Assembly: GCA_009767595.1 (NCBI GenBank)
Contig: VSDK01015191.1
Location: 1 to 64,000, forward strand
Length of the DNA stretch: 64,000 bases
Source of the DNA: Symbiodinium kawagutii
Lineage: Eukaryota > Sar > Dinophyceae > Suessiales > Symbiodiniaceae
Direction: 5' to 3'
Shown here one piece after another: positions 54,411-64,000 of the stretch. How positions within the stretch are numbered: position 1 is the stretch's first letter; each line of letters opens with the position of its first letter. The notes beneath the pieces are model-generated. The model was not told where the DNA came from and made no database searches. It was given only the letters and a program-made list of their open reading frames with translations. The position numbers were made by a program, and so were the translations under genes.

Positions 54411-54960
54411 AGCGTTCATCATGGTGTTTTTGTTTAATGGCAACCTTGTGAAAGATGCTCGGGAATGACTAGTAAGTGTCATAGTTATCAATAATGGCTG
54501 ATACTGGTTTGTCATGGTCACTCAGGGGAAGTTGATAGTGGTTAATTTTGCCTAACAATAGCCAATAAGGGTCAATCACGGCTAAGCATTGTGAATGAGT
54601 TGGTGGCTAGTCATTGTCATGCAGCACAATTCATGATGGTTACTGTAAGTATTCTGATTTTTGATGAATTGTTTTAGGCTTATCGTAGTCGGTAAGGGCT
54701 AATAGCAGCACCGATGAATTCTGGTGTGCAACATCGGACTCCAAGGATTCACCAACGTGACAAGAATCAAGTCTATTGGATTATGCAACATCATCAGTCA
54801 TCAGTCACGTATGATGGACAATGTGATATGTCCTACGTAATGTAGGATTGATATTGATAATTGAAAACCGACAACCATGGTATATCTATAATGATGGGTC
54901 ATCATTCACTTATTGTTGATGGTAGGTAGGTCCATATGAAGAAACCACCGTTGGTTCGAT
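54410..54960. other. No gene seen
   Basis: AT-rich with repeated ATGGTT/GGTCAT motifs. Confidence 0.5.
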
Positions 54961-54965
54961 ATCAT

Positions 54966-55083
54966 GGTGGTTTCTAAAGTCATAGGGGTACCGCCGGTTA
55001 TCATCCCTGTCATTAATCGTTCATACTGGTAGTATGAAACAGACCATAACTTGGGGGTCCCCAAACTTGCTTGAGAAAACACC
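54966..55083 (+). mobile_element. Family A element
   Basis: Left GGTGGTTTCTAAAGTCATAG, right ACTTGCTTGAGAAAACACC. Potential intron 54970-55075. Confidence 0.85.
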
Positions 55084-55139
55084 GTTTCATCAAGTTTATG
55101 GGATAGAACCAAGTGATAAGACAATTTAACCAACTATGG

Positions 55140-56035
55140 AAACATCCCATAGATTATTTAGTTGGAATGTTGATGTTGTCAGAAATTTGGTGGCAAGACA
55201 ATGTTCCGTGAGAACAAACCGGTTTTTTTGATTGTCACATCAACATTTGCTGGATTGAAACCGGTGTTTTCAATTGCATGTCTAGTAAATCCAGTTTCAT
55301 GGGTTCTGATGGAAACAAACACAAGTCAGCAACATAAAAACGTACCAGATTCAATCTAATGACCTTGTCCTGTTTGGATAGTTTGCAATCAAATAGGTTC
55401 CGATGGACACGAGGCAGCTAAGCTACAAAAACCAACTGTGCCAGTCAATACACTAAAATCAATCCATAGAATTTGTGTGGTAGCACAACAGTGGTTTCAA
55501 AAAATGGGTATCGTCCCGTTGCATTAAGTGGACATGTTTTCTTCTGATCAGGTTGCAACCAGAAAAATATACGGTAGCAAGAGTGACTACAAGATCCTGC
55601 CAACTGTAGAACAATCGTAAAACGGTGGGGAATCAAAGAAACAACAATCAGACTTACATCATCCAGTGGTCTGGTGTGAATAACTCGTGTAATCCAATTG
55701 CATGAGTTCTGATGGAAGCGAGCATACACAGGCTAGCAAACCAAATTGTATGTATCACCTTCCACGAGCGATCGTAGAACTTTCTATACTAATAACAGAA
55801 CAGTGCTAAAAGCCCTGTATGGTGCCGTTGCACTGCTTCGATAGGTAATCCAATTTCATAGATTCTGATGAAAGCAAAGCATGGTCATCAGCAGCAGTTA
55901 CTTTCGATCAACCAAAGAACTCGCGTGATGACAAAGCAATGTTGAGAATCCTCCTACCATCCCAGTGTAGTTAACAGTTGTGTTCCACCTTCCTAGTTTG
56001 GAAGCAATCTGAACGCATTGCCTTGAATTTGTTCC
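55140..56035. repeat. Old, diverged tandem repeat
   Basis: Variants of AATCCAATTTCATAGATTCTG and GATGGAAACAAACAC recur at about 55290, 55385, 55695 and 55850, each followed by a distinct AT-rich spacer. Unit length about 100-300 bp; no frame persists. Confidence 0.5.
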
Positions 56036-56036
56036 A

Positions 56037-56658
56037 ATGTCGGTTGAACTCGGTTGGGCTGTCTTGCAGAGCTACATGACGGACAAAACTGAAGATGTGA
56101 CCGACAAGAGTGGTTTCTTTTTCAAACCGTTTTTTCCAAAATCTGCGATGGAGCCAACAACTATGCAGGCAGGTGTAGATCGATCTTCATGCCCCATACT
56201 TGACAGGTTTTTGCTTGCACCGCGGGTTCGAGTTACTGTGGATTCAAGGTTATCAGTGCATAATGACATCCAAGGGTGTCATAGTTAAAAGCGGTACTTC
56301 TGTCAAGTCCCCGGTCCGGGTGTCGAGTCGGTCGGGCGGAAACCCTGTGACCTATGGGTTTAGCATGTTAGTTGATGTTTGTGAATATATATTGGATGCT
56401 TACTTGAGTAGTACTAGCAAACAAAAAAAGCAAGTTGTGATTAGTTTGATTTTGCATTCTGCTGCATTTGATATCCTAGCTGGCTCGGATGACAGAGGAA
56501 AGAGACCTTTGCCTGCGTCTGGTCTTGAGTTTGATAACCTTTTGAGTCTTGAGATTGACATTAGTGGGTTTTTAATAGTTCCAATGGAAGGGCCAGATCT
56601 GGGTTCTGGTAGCGTGGGACTCGCGCAGATCCCCTGCAAGATACCCTTCGGTTTTTAG
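56037..56658 (+). CDS. Coding-like region in two frames
   Basis: 56037-56288 reads VELGWAVLQSYMTDKTED and PILDRFLLAPRVRVTVD. 56200-56658 in another frame reads VKSPVRVSSRSGGNPVTYG, VDVCEYILDAYLSST, ISLILHSAAFDILAGSDD and LSLEIDISGFLIVPMEG, ending in TAG. The overlap 56200-56288 suggests one gene with a frameshift or intron. Not recognised. Confidence 0.4.
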
Positions 56659-56759
56659 AACTGTGCTTGACGGATGTTCAAAAAAGAATCGTATATTCAA
56701 CACATTGTGCTGTTGAGTTGTCCTCCTGTAGTCATGATGACATGTCAGGGTGAGACAGT

Positions 56760-57287
56760 ATGCCAGTGTGTTTTCCTTCCGAATGCAACTGTATGTATCC
56801 TTGGCTAGACATGGTGTGCCACTGGAGTTTGGATGGTTTTGTGAGCATGTCGACAAGGTGGAATGGTGTTTGTGATGGGAAATGGCTTGCTCTAAGTACA
56901 CCAAATAGACCCAAATGGTACAAAACGTGTTTTTTCTTGCAGTGTGCACCGGAAATCCTTTCAAATGATGCGATCCCGCGAAAGTTCTTACTGATACTGT
57001 GCCCATTTGGATCAGCATTTTTTCTGCCTGTCTTCACTTTTTTTCAATATTTGCAGATAATTGCCCGCAAGGAAAGAATCAGGGGAGGAAGGATGCAAGG
57101 AACAGGCATGTGCAACAAAAGGAGGAAAGAGGAAACAAGAGCAAAGAAGAAAGGGCGGAAGGAAGGAAACAGCACAGGAAAGAGCAAAGGAGTGAATGAA
57201 GAACAGAATGAAGGTGAAAGAAAAACAGAAGGAGAGACGGAGAGACCATTAAAGTACCATCATCACCACCACAACCGACATCAATGA
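56760..57287 (+). CDS. 175-codon ORF, uncertain
   Basis: First part MPVCFPSECNCMYPW, RWNGVCDGKWLALST, PFGSAFFLPVFTFFQ; after an AG at 57056 a Lys/Glu/Arg-rich purine tract (KRRKEETRAKKKGRKEG). The minus strand has 148- and 101-codon ORFs over the first part. The purine tract stays open in all forward frames, so only the first part carries weight. Confidence 0.35.
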   Translation: MPVCFPSECNCMYPWLDMVCHWSLDGFVSMSTRWNGVCDGKWLALSTPNRPKWYKTCFFLQCAPEILSNDAIPRKFLLILCPFGSAFFLPVFTFFQYLQIIARKERIRGGRMQGTGMCNKRRKEETRAKKKGRKEGNSTGKSKGVNEEQNEGERKTEGETERPLKYHHHHHNRHQ

Positions 57288-57604
57288 AACAAGCAGCGGC
57301 CGCAACCGGCAATAAACAATGGTACAGCAAAGCAAAAAAGAACACAAACGAGGGGAATTGCTGAAGTGGGAAAACATGAGAGGACTGTGCTGCGCCCTCC
57401 CCAGCCCCTCTTCCAGCTTTTAAATTTTGCCAGATCGAAGATTAGCTACCAGCAACAACGACAAGAGCAGCAACACCAATCGTAACGACCACCGGAACAA
57501 ACGTAAAAACAGTCGCAGCAATCGAAAACATGAGGCGCGTAGGAAATAGGAAGTCAAAGTTCCAAAACATTGTTGGCATTTTTGGACATGACTGTTATTG
57601 ATCC

Positions 57605-58049
57605 TTGTTCTTATTTCTAATTGTTTTTACTTTTGTGTACTTTGAGACCCGCAGATTCTTGTCTTTCATCGCTACATTTGTTTGCTGTATTAGTATTGGT
57701 TATCTTATTGCCGAGACAAAGTTCTCAGCTTCAACACCGCATCGTCCACAGCCCACGGCTCGCTTTGAACAAATGCACGGCTGTCCCGAACTTGCAAGTG
57801 CTCAGCCCCAAGATTGCAATCTACGCTTCCAATGTTTCAGCATCGTGTAGATGCGAGTTTTGCCATGGCACATGGACAAACCCGCACTGCTGCCCCGTCA
57901 ACCTACAGCTTGCTTGTTGGGCCAAACACGCAGTGACTGAGAAACACACGTCGCGCGGCCATAAAGTTTCGAAGCTATCAATCTTCGCGCAAGCCTACCC
58001 CTTTCCGCACAAATTCCTTTTAGCCCGCGACCAGGGCCTACTTGGGTGA
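57605..58049 (+). CDS. Open region, unknown product
   Basis: Two plus frames compete: LRPADSCLSSLHLFAVLV ... SASCRCEFCHGTWTNP ... SIFAQAYPFPHKFLLA (to 58049), and FLSFIATFVCCISIGYL ... FEQMHGCPELASAQ (to 57850). The C-x-C-x2-C group is notable. Unresolved. Confidence 0.35.
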
Positions 58050-58791
58050 ACCAGAGCGAGGCCAAGCAGAATCAAACTGGCAAGCCGTCACTTGAGTTCT
58101 GGCAAAGCAAGTTGATCCAACATGTTTTGTTTGAAAGTTTTCATCGCGCCGCCACCTCCAAAGCAGTCTGTTGTTGCTGTTACTGCCGCCGTTGTCGTTG
58201 TCATTGTCGTTGTTGCTGTTGTTGTTGTTGCTGCTGCTGTTGTTGTTGCGGCTGCTGTTAGTCGTAGTCGTGCTGGCACTACTCACAGCATCAGCAGTAG
58301 AAAGAAAGGGGGCATGTTTGATACTTATTTGTTTGGAATTATTTTCTTGTTCGGGGTTCAATTTTGCGTTGACGTTTGTTGCCCGAGCCTGCCAGCGCAG
58401 GCGCAACCGAGAGCAGGCTGACGCCCGTGCAAAGTTGGCAAAAGATCTGCTGGCATTAGTTTGGGAAATGTTTCCTGTCACTGCAAGGGTCAAATCAACA
58501 TGGCATTTGCTTTGCATGCCAGGGCATACTGTCATATGCAGTTGCATCGTGAGAAGACATGGTTTCAGAACACCGCACTGTGAAATTTTTGCTGTTGAAT
58601 TTGAAAAAAGGAAATTTGCAAGATCGAGCACTTGTCAAAGCATCCAGAAGACTCCCGGTGTAACAAATTTTTGCCGTTTTTTGTCAGCAATGGTCAATGT
58701 TTTTTTTTTTTTTTTTTTTCGGGGGGAAAGAACTCATAATTTGAGGACGCCGAAGCCTTTTGGCTTGGAGCTTGCGTGCGCGTGTACATGA
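58038..58791. CDS. Opposing ~200-codon ORFs over a triplet tract
   Basis: Plus 58171-58791: a Leu-rich tract, then REQADARAKLAKDLLALVW, STWHLLCMPGHTVICSC and PHCEIFAVEFEKRKFARSS. Minus 58631-58038: FSNSTAKISQCGVLKP, AVTGNISQTNASRSF, then an Asn/Ser run. 58160-58260 is a GTT/GCT triplet tract. Outside it the plus strand looks more like a real protein, but I cannot exclude the minus. Confidence 0.4.
58700..58720. repeat. Poly-T tract
   Basis: About 20 T. Could be the poly-A end of a retroposed copy on the minus strand whose body lies at higher coordinates; no target duplication checked. Confidence 0.85.
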
Positions 58792-58799
58792 CAAAATAT

Positions 58800-59640
58800 C
58801 GCGAATTCATGTTGGATTTCCAATGCATGTGCTGGACAAAGTGCCATTGAGGATGTTTACTATATTTCACCACTGCATGGGTTGATCTGGGTCAACTTTT
58901 TTCAACAGTTTAGAAGTAAAACAACAACCAAATTCGACAACCCGCTATCATGGAATGAGGTTTTTGTGTTCGATTCACAAATCAATTGATGTCCTGGGTG
59001 CATTTGACCCGGGTGCATTTGGTGGTGGGATCCACCATGGCAGCACGCTGTGCTTAATGCAGCTGCCGGCTGCGGAGGTTCCGCGGAGTGTGTTGTGTGG
59101 AGGTGTTTTGGTTTGGGTGAGACCATAGAGAAAGCGGCGAGTTTTGCAACACCAAACAATATTTCTATTTGTTTGCATCACATGAATCACGTGAATGAAG
59201 CGGAAGGCCGGAAGGCAGAATGTGCATGAATTTGATGCAATTGGGCGATGTTCAATTGCACATGTTTAAGAAAAAACAAATTTGGATCGATTCATTCAGT
59301 AAACATTCTGGGTGTTTCGCACTGTCATTTCGGAAAAACCTGAAAAAGGTTACATTCACGATCCTTGAACGTTCCTGGAAACGCTGAAGCATCTCTTCAG
59401 TGGCTGATCAAATTAAAGGAACCAATCCGATCCTTGATTGGTCCTTGAGTTTGTGTTGTTTTTGTGATTGCAAGCGCCCGAGAAATCGACGTCGTAAGAT
59501 GAAATGATTGAAATGGCATGCACGTATATACATTTAGATACACACGTAGATTGCGAAACATCGCAGCACATGGCAATGCTTTGCGTTGCAAAGCAATCCT
59601 GGTACATACATGTATTGATTCCGTGTAAAGATGTTTATAT
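58800..59640. other. No firm gene
   Basis: A minus frame at 59159-58902 (SPKPKHLHTTHSAEPPQP) is the best candidate. GGGTGCATTTG is duplicated at 58998 and 59012. Confidence 0.4.
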
Positions 59641-59647
59641 TTGATAT

Positions 59648-59755
59648 CAATCCATCCATCCATCCATCCATCCATGCATACATACATTACATTACATTAC
59701 AGTACATTGCATTGCATTGCATTGCATTACATTGCATTACATTACATTACATCAG
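59648..59755. repeat. CATC and ATTACATTGC microsatellites
   Basis: (CATC)n at 59650-59676, then ATTACATTACATTGCATTGC-type pentamers to 59755. Confidence 0.93.
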
Positions 59756-59759
59756 ATTA

Positions 59760-60480
59760 GATCATACTCTCCGTGGGGATTGCATGCATATCGGTACACA
59801 TATTTATAACTAATGATGGGTGTGTCTGTCGATCTGTAAATCTACATATAGAAATTCAGAACAATCTAGAAATATGATATATCCTTCGAAGTCATGCGCA
59901 TATTTTTTCATACGCATGGTGGCAAACACATGTAATCTCCGCATCAGTTACATAACTATTTGCTTTGGAATGGCAAATCAGGCAGGTCTGTGGGTATGGA
60001 ATGGCATGTGCACATGAATATGCTTACATATGTGTGTGTGCATACGGATATGTATATGGATATGAAATGCATGCAAGTTTGAACCATGTACATTGCATTA
60101 GAAACCATGATTTTCAATTTGTGTTGCTCATAGGTAAATTCAGCCTGGAGTAGATAGAATATTTCCCATATTGAATATTTCAACCATTTGCCTATTGGGG
60201 ACGGTCCAATTTGGTATTTGATCTCTTCCAGGACGGTATAGTTGACATATCAAGTATTCTTGTTGGTTGTTATCTTATAAAGTCAATCATTAAATCAGTA
60301 ATTGACAACTATTAACCACTATGATTCAATCAGCAGCCACTCTATACTCCAGGATCAACCATTGACCAACCATTTCTGGGCCCTCTTTTAAGACATCTCC
60401 ATCTAACGATTCTGAGAAATGTCCGAATCTGGGGTTTCCTTTTTTTGATCAACCATTAACCACAATAGTATATCGACATA
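59760..60480. other. No gene seen
   Basis: AT-rich, with GTATATGGATATG-like repeats around 60050. Confidence 0.5.
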
Positions 60481-60522
60481 GCGACAAATCATCACCGTTT
60501 TTCCCCACATGTTGAGGACCAT

Positions 60523-60663
60523 GGACTTCGACTTCAGCGACGATTTCACCAGCAGCCTAAAGGTGTCGCCCCTGCAGAAATTGCGGCAGGAGTGGACTCT
60601 CAGGCGCGGTTTCGGCTGCGGCAGCTTTGGTGCACGTAGACTCAGAAGTATCCCAAAATGGTG
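60523..60663 (+). CDS. Exon ending at a family A element
   Basis: After GTTGAG the frame reads MDFDFSDDFTSSLKVSPLQ and EWTLRRGFGCGSFGARRL. GFGCGSFG resembles the glycine-rich loop of protein kinases (GxGxFG) and follows a WxLxR-like lead, but nothing downstream confirms a kinase. Splicing the element in this frame gives a TGA; a donor at G|GTGCAC (60640) may be used instead. Confidence 0.45.
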
Positions 60664-60761
60664 GTTTCTCAAAATGGGGGACCTCCAAAAATGGCCTGTT
60701 TATTACTATAAATGACTCATATTGGATGATTTGGGGGTACCCCTATTTTGAGAAACTGCCA
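60660..60761 (+). mobile_element. Family A element
   Basis: Left GGTGGTTTCTCAAAATGGGG, right CCCCTATTTTGAGAAACTGC. Potential intron 60664-60752. Confidence 0.9.
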
Positions 60762-60764
60762 AAT

Positions 60765-61010
60765 GATCGCTCTGGTGATGGACTGATGGTTAACTGTAGG
60801 GGACTGATGGCTAACAATAGGAGATTGATCGCTAACTATAGGGGACTGATGGCCAATTATGCGGGATTTGATAGTGCTTAACAATAGGGAGGGGATGGGG
60901 GTTATAGATGTGATCATATAATGATGATAACCAACAATGATGGTGAAAAAACTATATACAGTAATTAATTAGTAATATTACTAATTAGTTGGTGGTTTGA
61001 CTTTGTTTTC
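60765..61010. repeat. GGGGACTGATGGCTAAC repeats and a family C left end
   Basis: Four or five units of GGACTGATGGCTAACAATA at 60780-60870; GTTGGTGGTTTGAC near 60985. Confidence 0.7.
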
Positions 61011-61189
61011 ATTTTTCCCCACAAATGGGATGATGCTTGATAGAGCAATATTGTTTGGATAGTTTATAGTTTCCAAATACTTTGACATTTTTGGGGAAAG
61101 CTTCAATAGCTCTCATGTTTTTTGCCAATCGTCACCAAACACATTTGGAATACCATCAACAAAACACGGTCCAAGGTCTCTTCTCGTAG

Positions 61190-61528
61190 CACCCAACGAG
61201 ACCATCCAAAAGTTCTGTACCCCGCAAAGCTCATGTTTCTATCGCGCTATCTTCAGTTTCTGCTTGGTTTGGAATACCCCTAATTGATGGGCGACCCCAA
61301 GCTTTGGTCCAAGCATATTTTCAACGAAACTGCAACATGCCATGGTTTTCTGACATTGTGCCAGTTGACATCAGCCATGATTTGAAAAAACATGGGGTCG
61401 TTGTACAAAAGTTGGGGTTGCCCGGATGGCGCTATGGTACCAGCAGTCATTTTGAGGTTTACTGGCCTGTAGTTGAGAGGGAGCTAAGGAGCCAGGGGTA
61501 TCCTCATGGCGCTTTAAAGGGGAACTAA
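61190..61528 (+). CDS. Terminal exon, 112 residues, unknown product
   Basis: After acceptor CTCGTAG the frame is open to TAA 61526-61528: PRKAHVSIALSSVSAWFGIP, GRPQALVQAYFQRNCNM, FSDIVPVDISHDLKKHGVVV, WRYGTSSHFEVYWPVVERE. Length and composition make chance unlikely. No domain recognised. Confidence 0.5.
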   Translation, partial: HPTRPSKSSVPRKAHVSIALSSVSAWFGIPLIDGRPQALVQAYFQRNCNMPWFSDIVPVDISHDLKKHGVVVQKLGLPGWRYGTSSHFEVYWPVVERELRSQGYPHGALKGN

Positions 61529-61599
61529 TGAGCTAACAGGAGTGGCCGTTCACCAAATCGTAGTTTTATCGCATGTTGTCAGTACACATTCCGAAATAT

Positions 61600-61702
61600 T
61601 TTGGTTTCTCAAAATAGGGTGACCCCCAAATCATCCTTCATTAACCATTTCTAGCAAGAAACCAATCATTTTTGCGGTACCCCCTATTTTAAGAAACACC
61701 CA
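61600..61702 (+). mobile_element. Family A element
   Basis: Left TTGGTTTCTCAAAATAGGG, right CCCTATTTTAAGAAACACCC, about 70 bp past the stop codon. Confidence 0.9.
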
Positions 61703-61969
61703 TATCACGACTTAAGATAAAAGTGGAACGGATCCACAACAAAACTCTTGGCTTAGCAATTGCTGATCTTAGCTGGCGCATTTACCATTGATTCTTTCTC
61801 ATCCACCACAGGAAGGTTGTGGTTGGATCTTTTGGTACTTGTCAACATAATTAGTGAAAATTTAGGCATTTGAGCTTACAGTGCATTTGCAAAGGTTAAT
61901 TACAGTATAAATCATCATTCACGCGATTAATACCTGTTGATCAACTTCCATTGCCGTGCGCTATTCCCT

Positions 61970-62230
61970 CTTAATTACCACGATTAGCCACAAAGCCATG
62001 CACTTTTTGCAGAGCGTATCTTCTACAAGCGTCATGAGACCGTCATTTTGCAATTTTCACCTGCAAATGCGCGTTTCAGCACCATGCACTGTTTGCGGAT
62101 TTTCTCTTCCAAAAGTGTTGAGAGAATTGCATTGTTTCAACGATTTTGACTTCCAAACACGCGTTTCGCCACGGTGGCTTGCAATGTTTTTCCTGTTTGC
62201 TTTCCCAACTGACCTCCGACCATGCTTGAC
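61970..62230 (+). repeat. Degenerate ~88-bp repeat, possibly former coding
   Basis: Two to three related blocks: CCATGCACTTTTTGCAGA / CCATGCACTGTTTGCGGA, and ATGCGCGTTTCAGCAC / ACACGCGTTTCGCCAC. In one frame both blocks read a Phe/Cys/His-rich peptide. A different frame is open for 128 codons. Confidence 0.5.
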
Positions 62231-62359
62231 GGGCCTATATACCTCTTCAACCAAAACCAGTGGAAAAACACATGCAAACCCAGACCTTGGCGCAATTTCT
62301 ACCAGTCACGCATGCACATCTTTGATCTTCTCTGGGGTCTGACTGATTAACTGTGTCAA

Positions 62360-62620
62360 CTTCCCATAAGGCAGACATTTGACTTCCAAACTTCCTTCAA
62401 TGGCAGACATTAACTGTGTCAACTTCCCAAACTTCCTTCAATGAATCCCAAAAAAAGATAAAGGAGTGACCAACTTCAATTAATCCAAGGCCATTGTTGA
62501 CCATTGACCATTGCATGGTCACAAAAAATGGATCTATTGGATACCATTGACCAATGGTCACAAAAATGGATTCAACAAACAAAGTGTCCAGTGACCATTC
62601 AAAAACATCACCAGGCCAAG
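62360..62620. repeat. Short duplications
   Basis: GACATTAACTGTGTCAACTTCC-type segments (about 62350 and 62405) and CCATTGACCA/GGTCACAAAAATGG segments occur twice each. Confidence 0.7.
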
Positions 62621-62639
62621 CATCTTTGACCAACACCAG

Positions 62640-62870
62640 CGGTGTGCAGGACCTGCCTCAGCCCGCCGGGACCCAGGCATGGTGAAGGTGTGTGAAGCAG
62701 TGCTGTTGATGATCCAACATGAACCATCAATGCTTCAACCAGCCAAATGGGAGTTTCTTGTAATGGGGAACCCCCAAAAAAGGATGGTTTATGATTGAAA
62801 ATGACTTCATTTGGGGGGCACCCTTATTTTGAGAAATGCCCAAATATGGGAGTACAATAGGTTTGCATAA
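62640..62870 (+). CDS. Two-exon model across a family A element
   Basis: Exon 62640-62752 (after ACACCAG) reads RCAGPASARRDPGMVKVCEA, LLMIQHEPSMLQPAKW. Excising 62753-62833 (GTTTCTT...TTTTGAG) joins GA|A and adds about 12 codons (NAQIWEYNRFA) before TAA. The tail is short, so the last exon is weak. Confidence 0.4.
62748..62842 (+). mobile_element. Family A element
   Basis: Left GGGAGTTTCTTGTAATGGGG, right CCTTATTTTGAGAAATGCCC. CAAAT...GGGAG is repeated on both sides. Confidence 0.85.
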
Positions 62871-62899
62871 GGGCAGTTCTGGCAACAAGGAAGATTGAA

Positions 62900-63320
62900 C
62901 AAGCCCCAACATGGAGGTGGCAACTTGCCAGGTGCCATGGTCCAGATTTGGCGGGCTGATGCTGGCTGGTGGTTTTAAACATTTGATAACATTGGCAATT
63001 GTCCATTAGCATATTTGTACAGGGTGCATGTGAAGAACCCGTTTGATAACATGTGTTATTTTCCCCCATGACTTTGGGGAGGCTTGGTTGATTCAGTCGG
63101 CCCAAACCTACCAGCTGGTGTGGTGTTCAAGCTGAGATTGGGCTGGTTTGATTCACTGGGATGGCTTAAAACCTGGGTCGATGAATCAACTGGTCAACTA
63201 CCACTGTATATTAGCAACTACGACTATATACCACATTTAACCATAGAACCTCTATTTACTCCTATTAACAAGTATATACTATAAACCATTTAACCATTTG
63301 ATTTAACCTCTATACATTTA
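62900..63320. other. No gene seen
   Basis: A family C-like left end (GCTGGTGGTTTTAAAC) near 62963 without a right end. AACCATTTAACC repeats at 63280-63320. Confidence 0.45.
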
Positions 63321-63329
63321 AACCTACGG

Positions 63330-63504
63330 TCAACTACCAGTGCATCAACCGCTGAATCGGCCACGGTGACCCCTCGGCCCATGGCCCATGGCCGAGCGCC
63401 AGGCCACAAGAGCTCTTTCCATCGGTTACCCAAGAGGCGCGCAGGGGCGCAGGGTTGGCCCATCCACCAGCTTGGGACAGTGACAGTGCTGAGGTAGTAC
63501 CAGT

Positions 63505-63558
<54 letters not shown>

Positions 63559-63560
63559 CT
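63330..63560 (+). CDS. GC-rich exon running into a (CAA)n tract
   Basis: One plus frame reads GPWPSARPQELFPSVTQEA, AHPPAWDSDSAEVVPV and then polyglutamine; another reads TPRPMAHGRAPGHKSSFHRL and stops at 63496. GC content is much higher than around it. Strand is plus by composition; frame uncertain. Confidence 0.35.
63505..63557. repeat. (AAC)n microsatellite
   Basis: About 17 uninterrupted units. Confidence 0.97.
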
Positions 63561-63619
63561 GTTAATTAATCAGGGTTTATGATTGTCAATAGTGAGGATT
63601 AGTTGTGGTTAACAACAAG

Positions 63620-63690
63620 AGCTACGACAGCAACAGCAGCAACAGCAACAGCAGCGCAGCAGCAACAGCAGCAACAGCAACAGCAGCAAC
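63620..63690. repeat. CAGCAA/CAGCAG tract
   Basis: Imperfect trinucleotide repeat between the (AAC)n tract and the next candidate exon. Confidence 0.9.
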
Positions 63691-63695
63691 TGCCA

Positions 63696-63893
63696 CTATT
63701 TAACAACAGTTGCTGCTAGTACTACTTCTCCGCAAGCGGATAGACAAGTGACTGAAACCAGAGACCCTCCAGCACCTTTTGTTGCATATATAACACGATG
63801 TTGGTTGTTCAATGTGAAGATGTTGTTTGATGTTTGTATCTCCTCCCAAAAAACCTCGAAACCCGCCCAACCTGAACGCAATGTCAGGGTCAC
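63696..63893 (-). CDS. Candidate exon, unknown product
   Basis: Minus frame SGWAGFEVFWEEIQTSNN, HRVIYATKGAGGSLVSV and LSACGEVVLAATVV to a stop at 63696. A second minus frame is open too. The far side is close to the window end. Confidence 0.4.
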   Translation of the reverse strand: MTLTLRSGWAGFEVFWEEIQTSNNIFTLNNQHRVIYATKGAGGSLVSVTCLSACGEVVLAATVVK

Positions 63894-64000
63894 TGTTCAA
63901 AGTCAAGATCTATCAGATGTTATTTTTGCAATGCGTTTGGCATTTGTTTGTCGTGGAGGTTGCAGCTGCTATATCAAGGAGAAAGAAAAATGCAACAGTT

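Noticed and set aside
57060..57270. Lys/Glu-rich protein domain
   Set aside because: A purine tract open in every forward frame; composition alone produces the charged peptide.
1..64000. tRNA, rRNA or relic spliced-leader sequences
   Set aside because: None seen by eye on either strand; a covariance-model search was not possible here.

Overview
The window looks like a gene-sparse, intron-rich nuclear contig of a protist, most likely a dinoflagellate (inference, about 0.6). I see no bacterial operons, no rRNA or tRNA, and almost no long ORFs outside tandem repeats. Coding sequence survives as short islands of roughly 60-330 bp on both strands. Candidate splice sites are GT-AG, GC-AG and once possibly GA-AG, a spectrum known from dinoflagellates. 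No spliced-leader relic was recognised. One 10-base N gap lies at 20237-20246.

The dominant structure is a set of short (about 60-180 bp) terminal-inverted-repeat elements in three main families. Family A ends in GGTGTTTCTCAAAATAGGGG and its complement. Family B ends in TGGCTGTGGGTCAA. Family C ends in CTGGTTGGTGGTTTCAAAC. In each family the inverted repeat carries a potential splice donor at one end and an acceptor at the other (A: GTTTCTC...TTTGAG|AAAC; B: GTGGGTC...CCCATAG; C: GTTGGTGG...CCAACCAG). Excising the elements at exactly these positions joins flanking open frames in at least eight places. This is the behaviour of introner elements (transposons that become introns), and it lets several otherwise unreadable genes be assembled. 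None has a function I recognise except an EF-hand protein and a zinc-finger exon.

Layout. 0-8.8 kb: an edge pseudogene, then mainly minus-strand exons (gene at 5.4-6.5 kb, long overlapping ORFs at 6.9-7.7 kb). 8.8-17 kb: sparse exons, including a three-exon model at 10.4-11.0 kb. 17-23 kb: satellites, with a 250-bp triplication, a 40-bp array of 15 identical units and a 12-bp array. 23-31 kb: introner-split genes on both strands. 31.8-32.6 kb: a GC-rich 55-bp array. 34.8-36 kb: degenerate 240-bp repeats and a nested element. 37-53 kb: the richest genic stretch (EF-hand gene, a three-exon gene at 40.6-41.6 kb, a complete four-exon model at 42.0-43.5 kb, zinc-finger exon, genes at 46.9, 48.3-48.9, 50.5-51.3 and 51.6-52.9 kb). 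53-64 kb: microsatellites and a few exons. No pathway links neighbouring genes; strands alternate freely.
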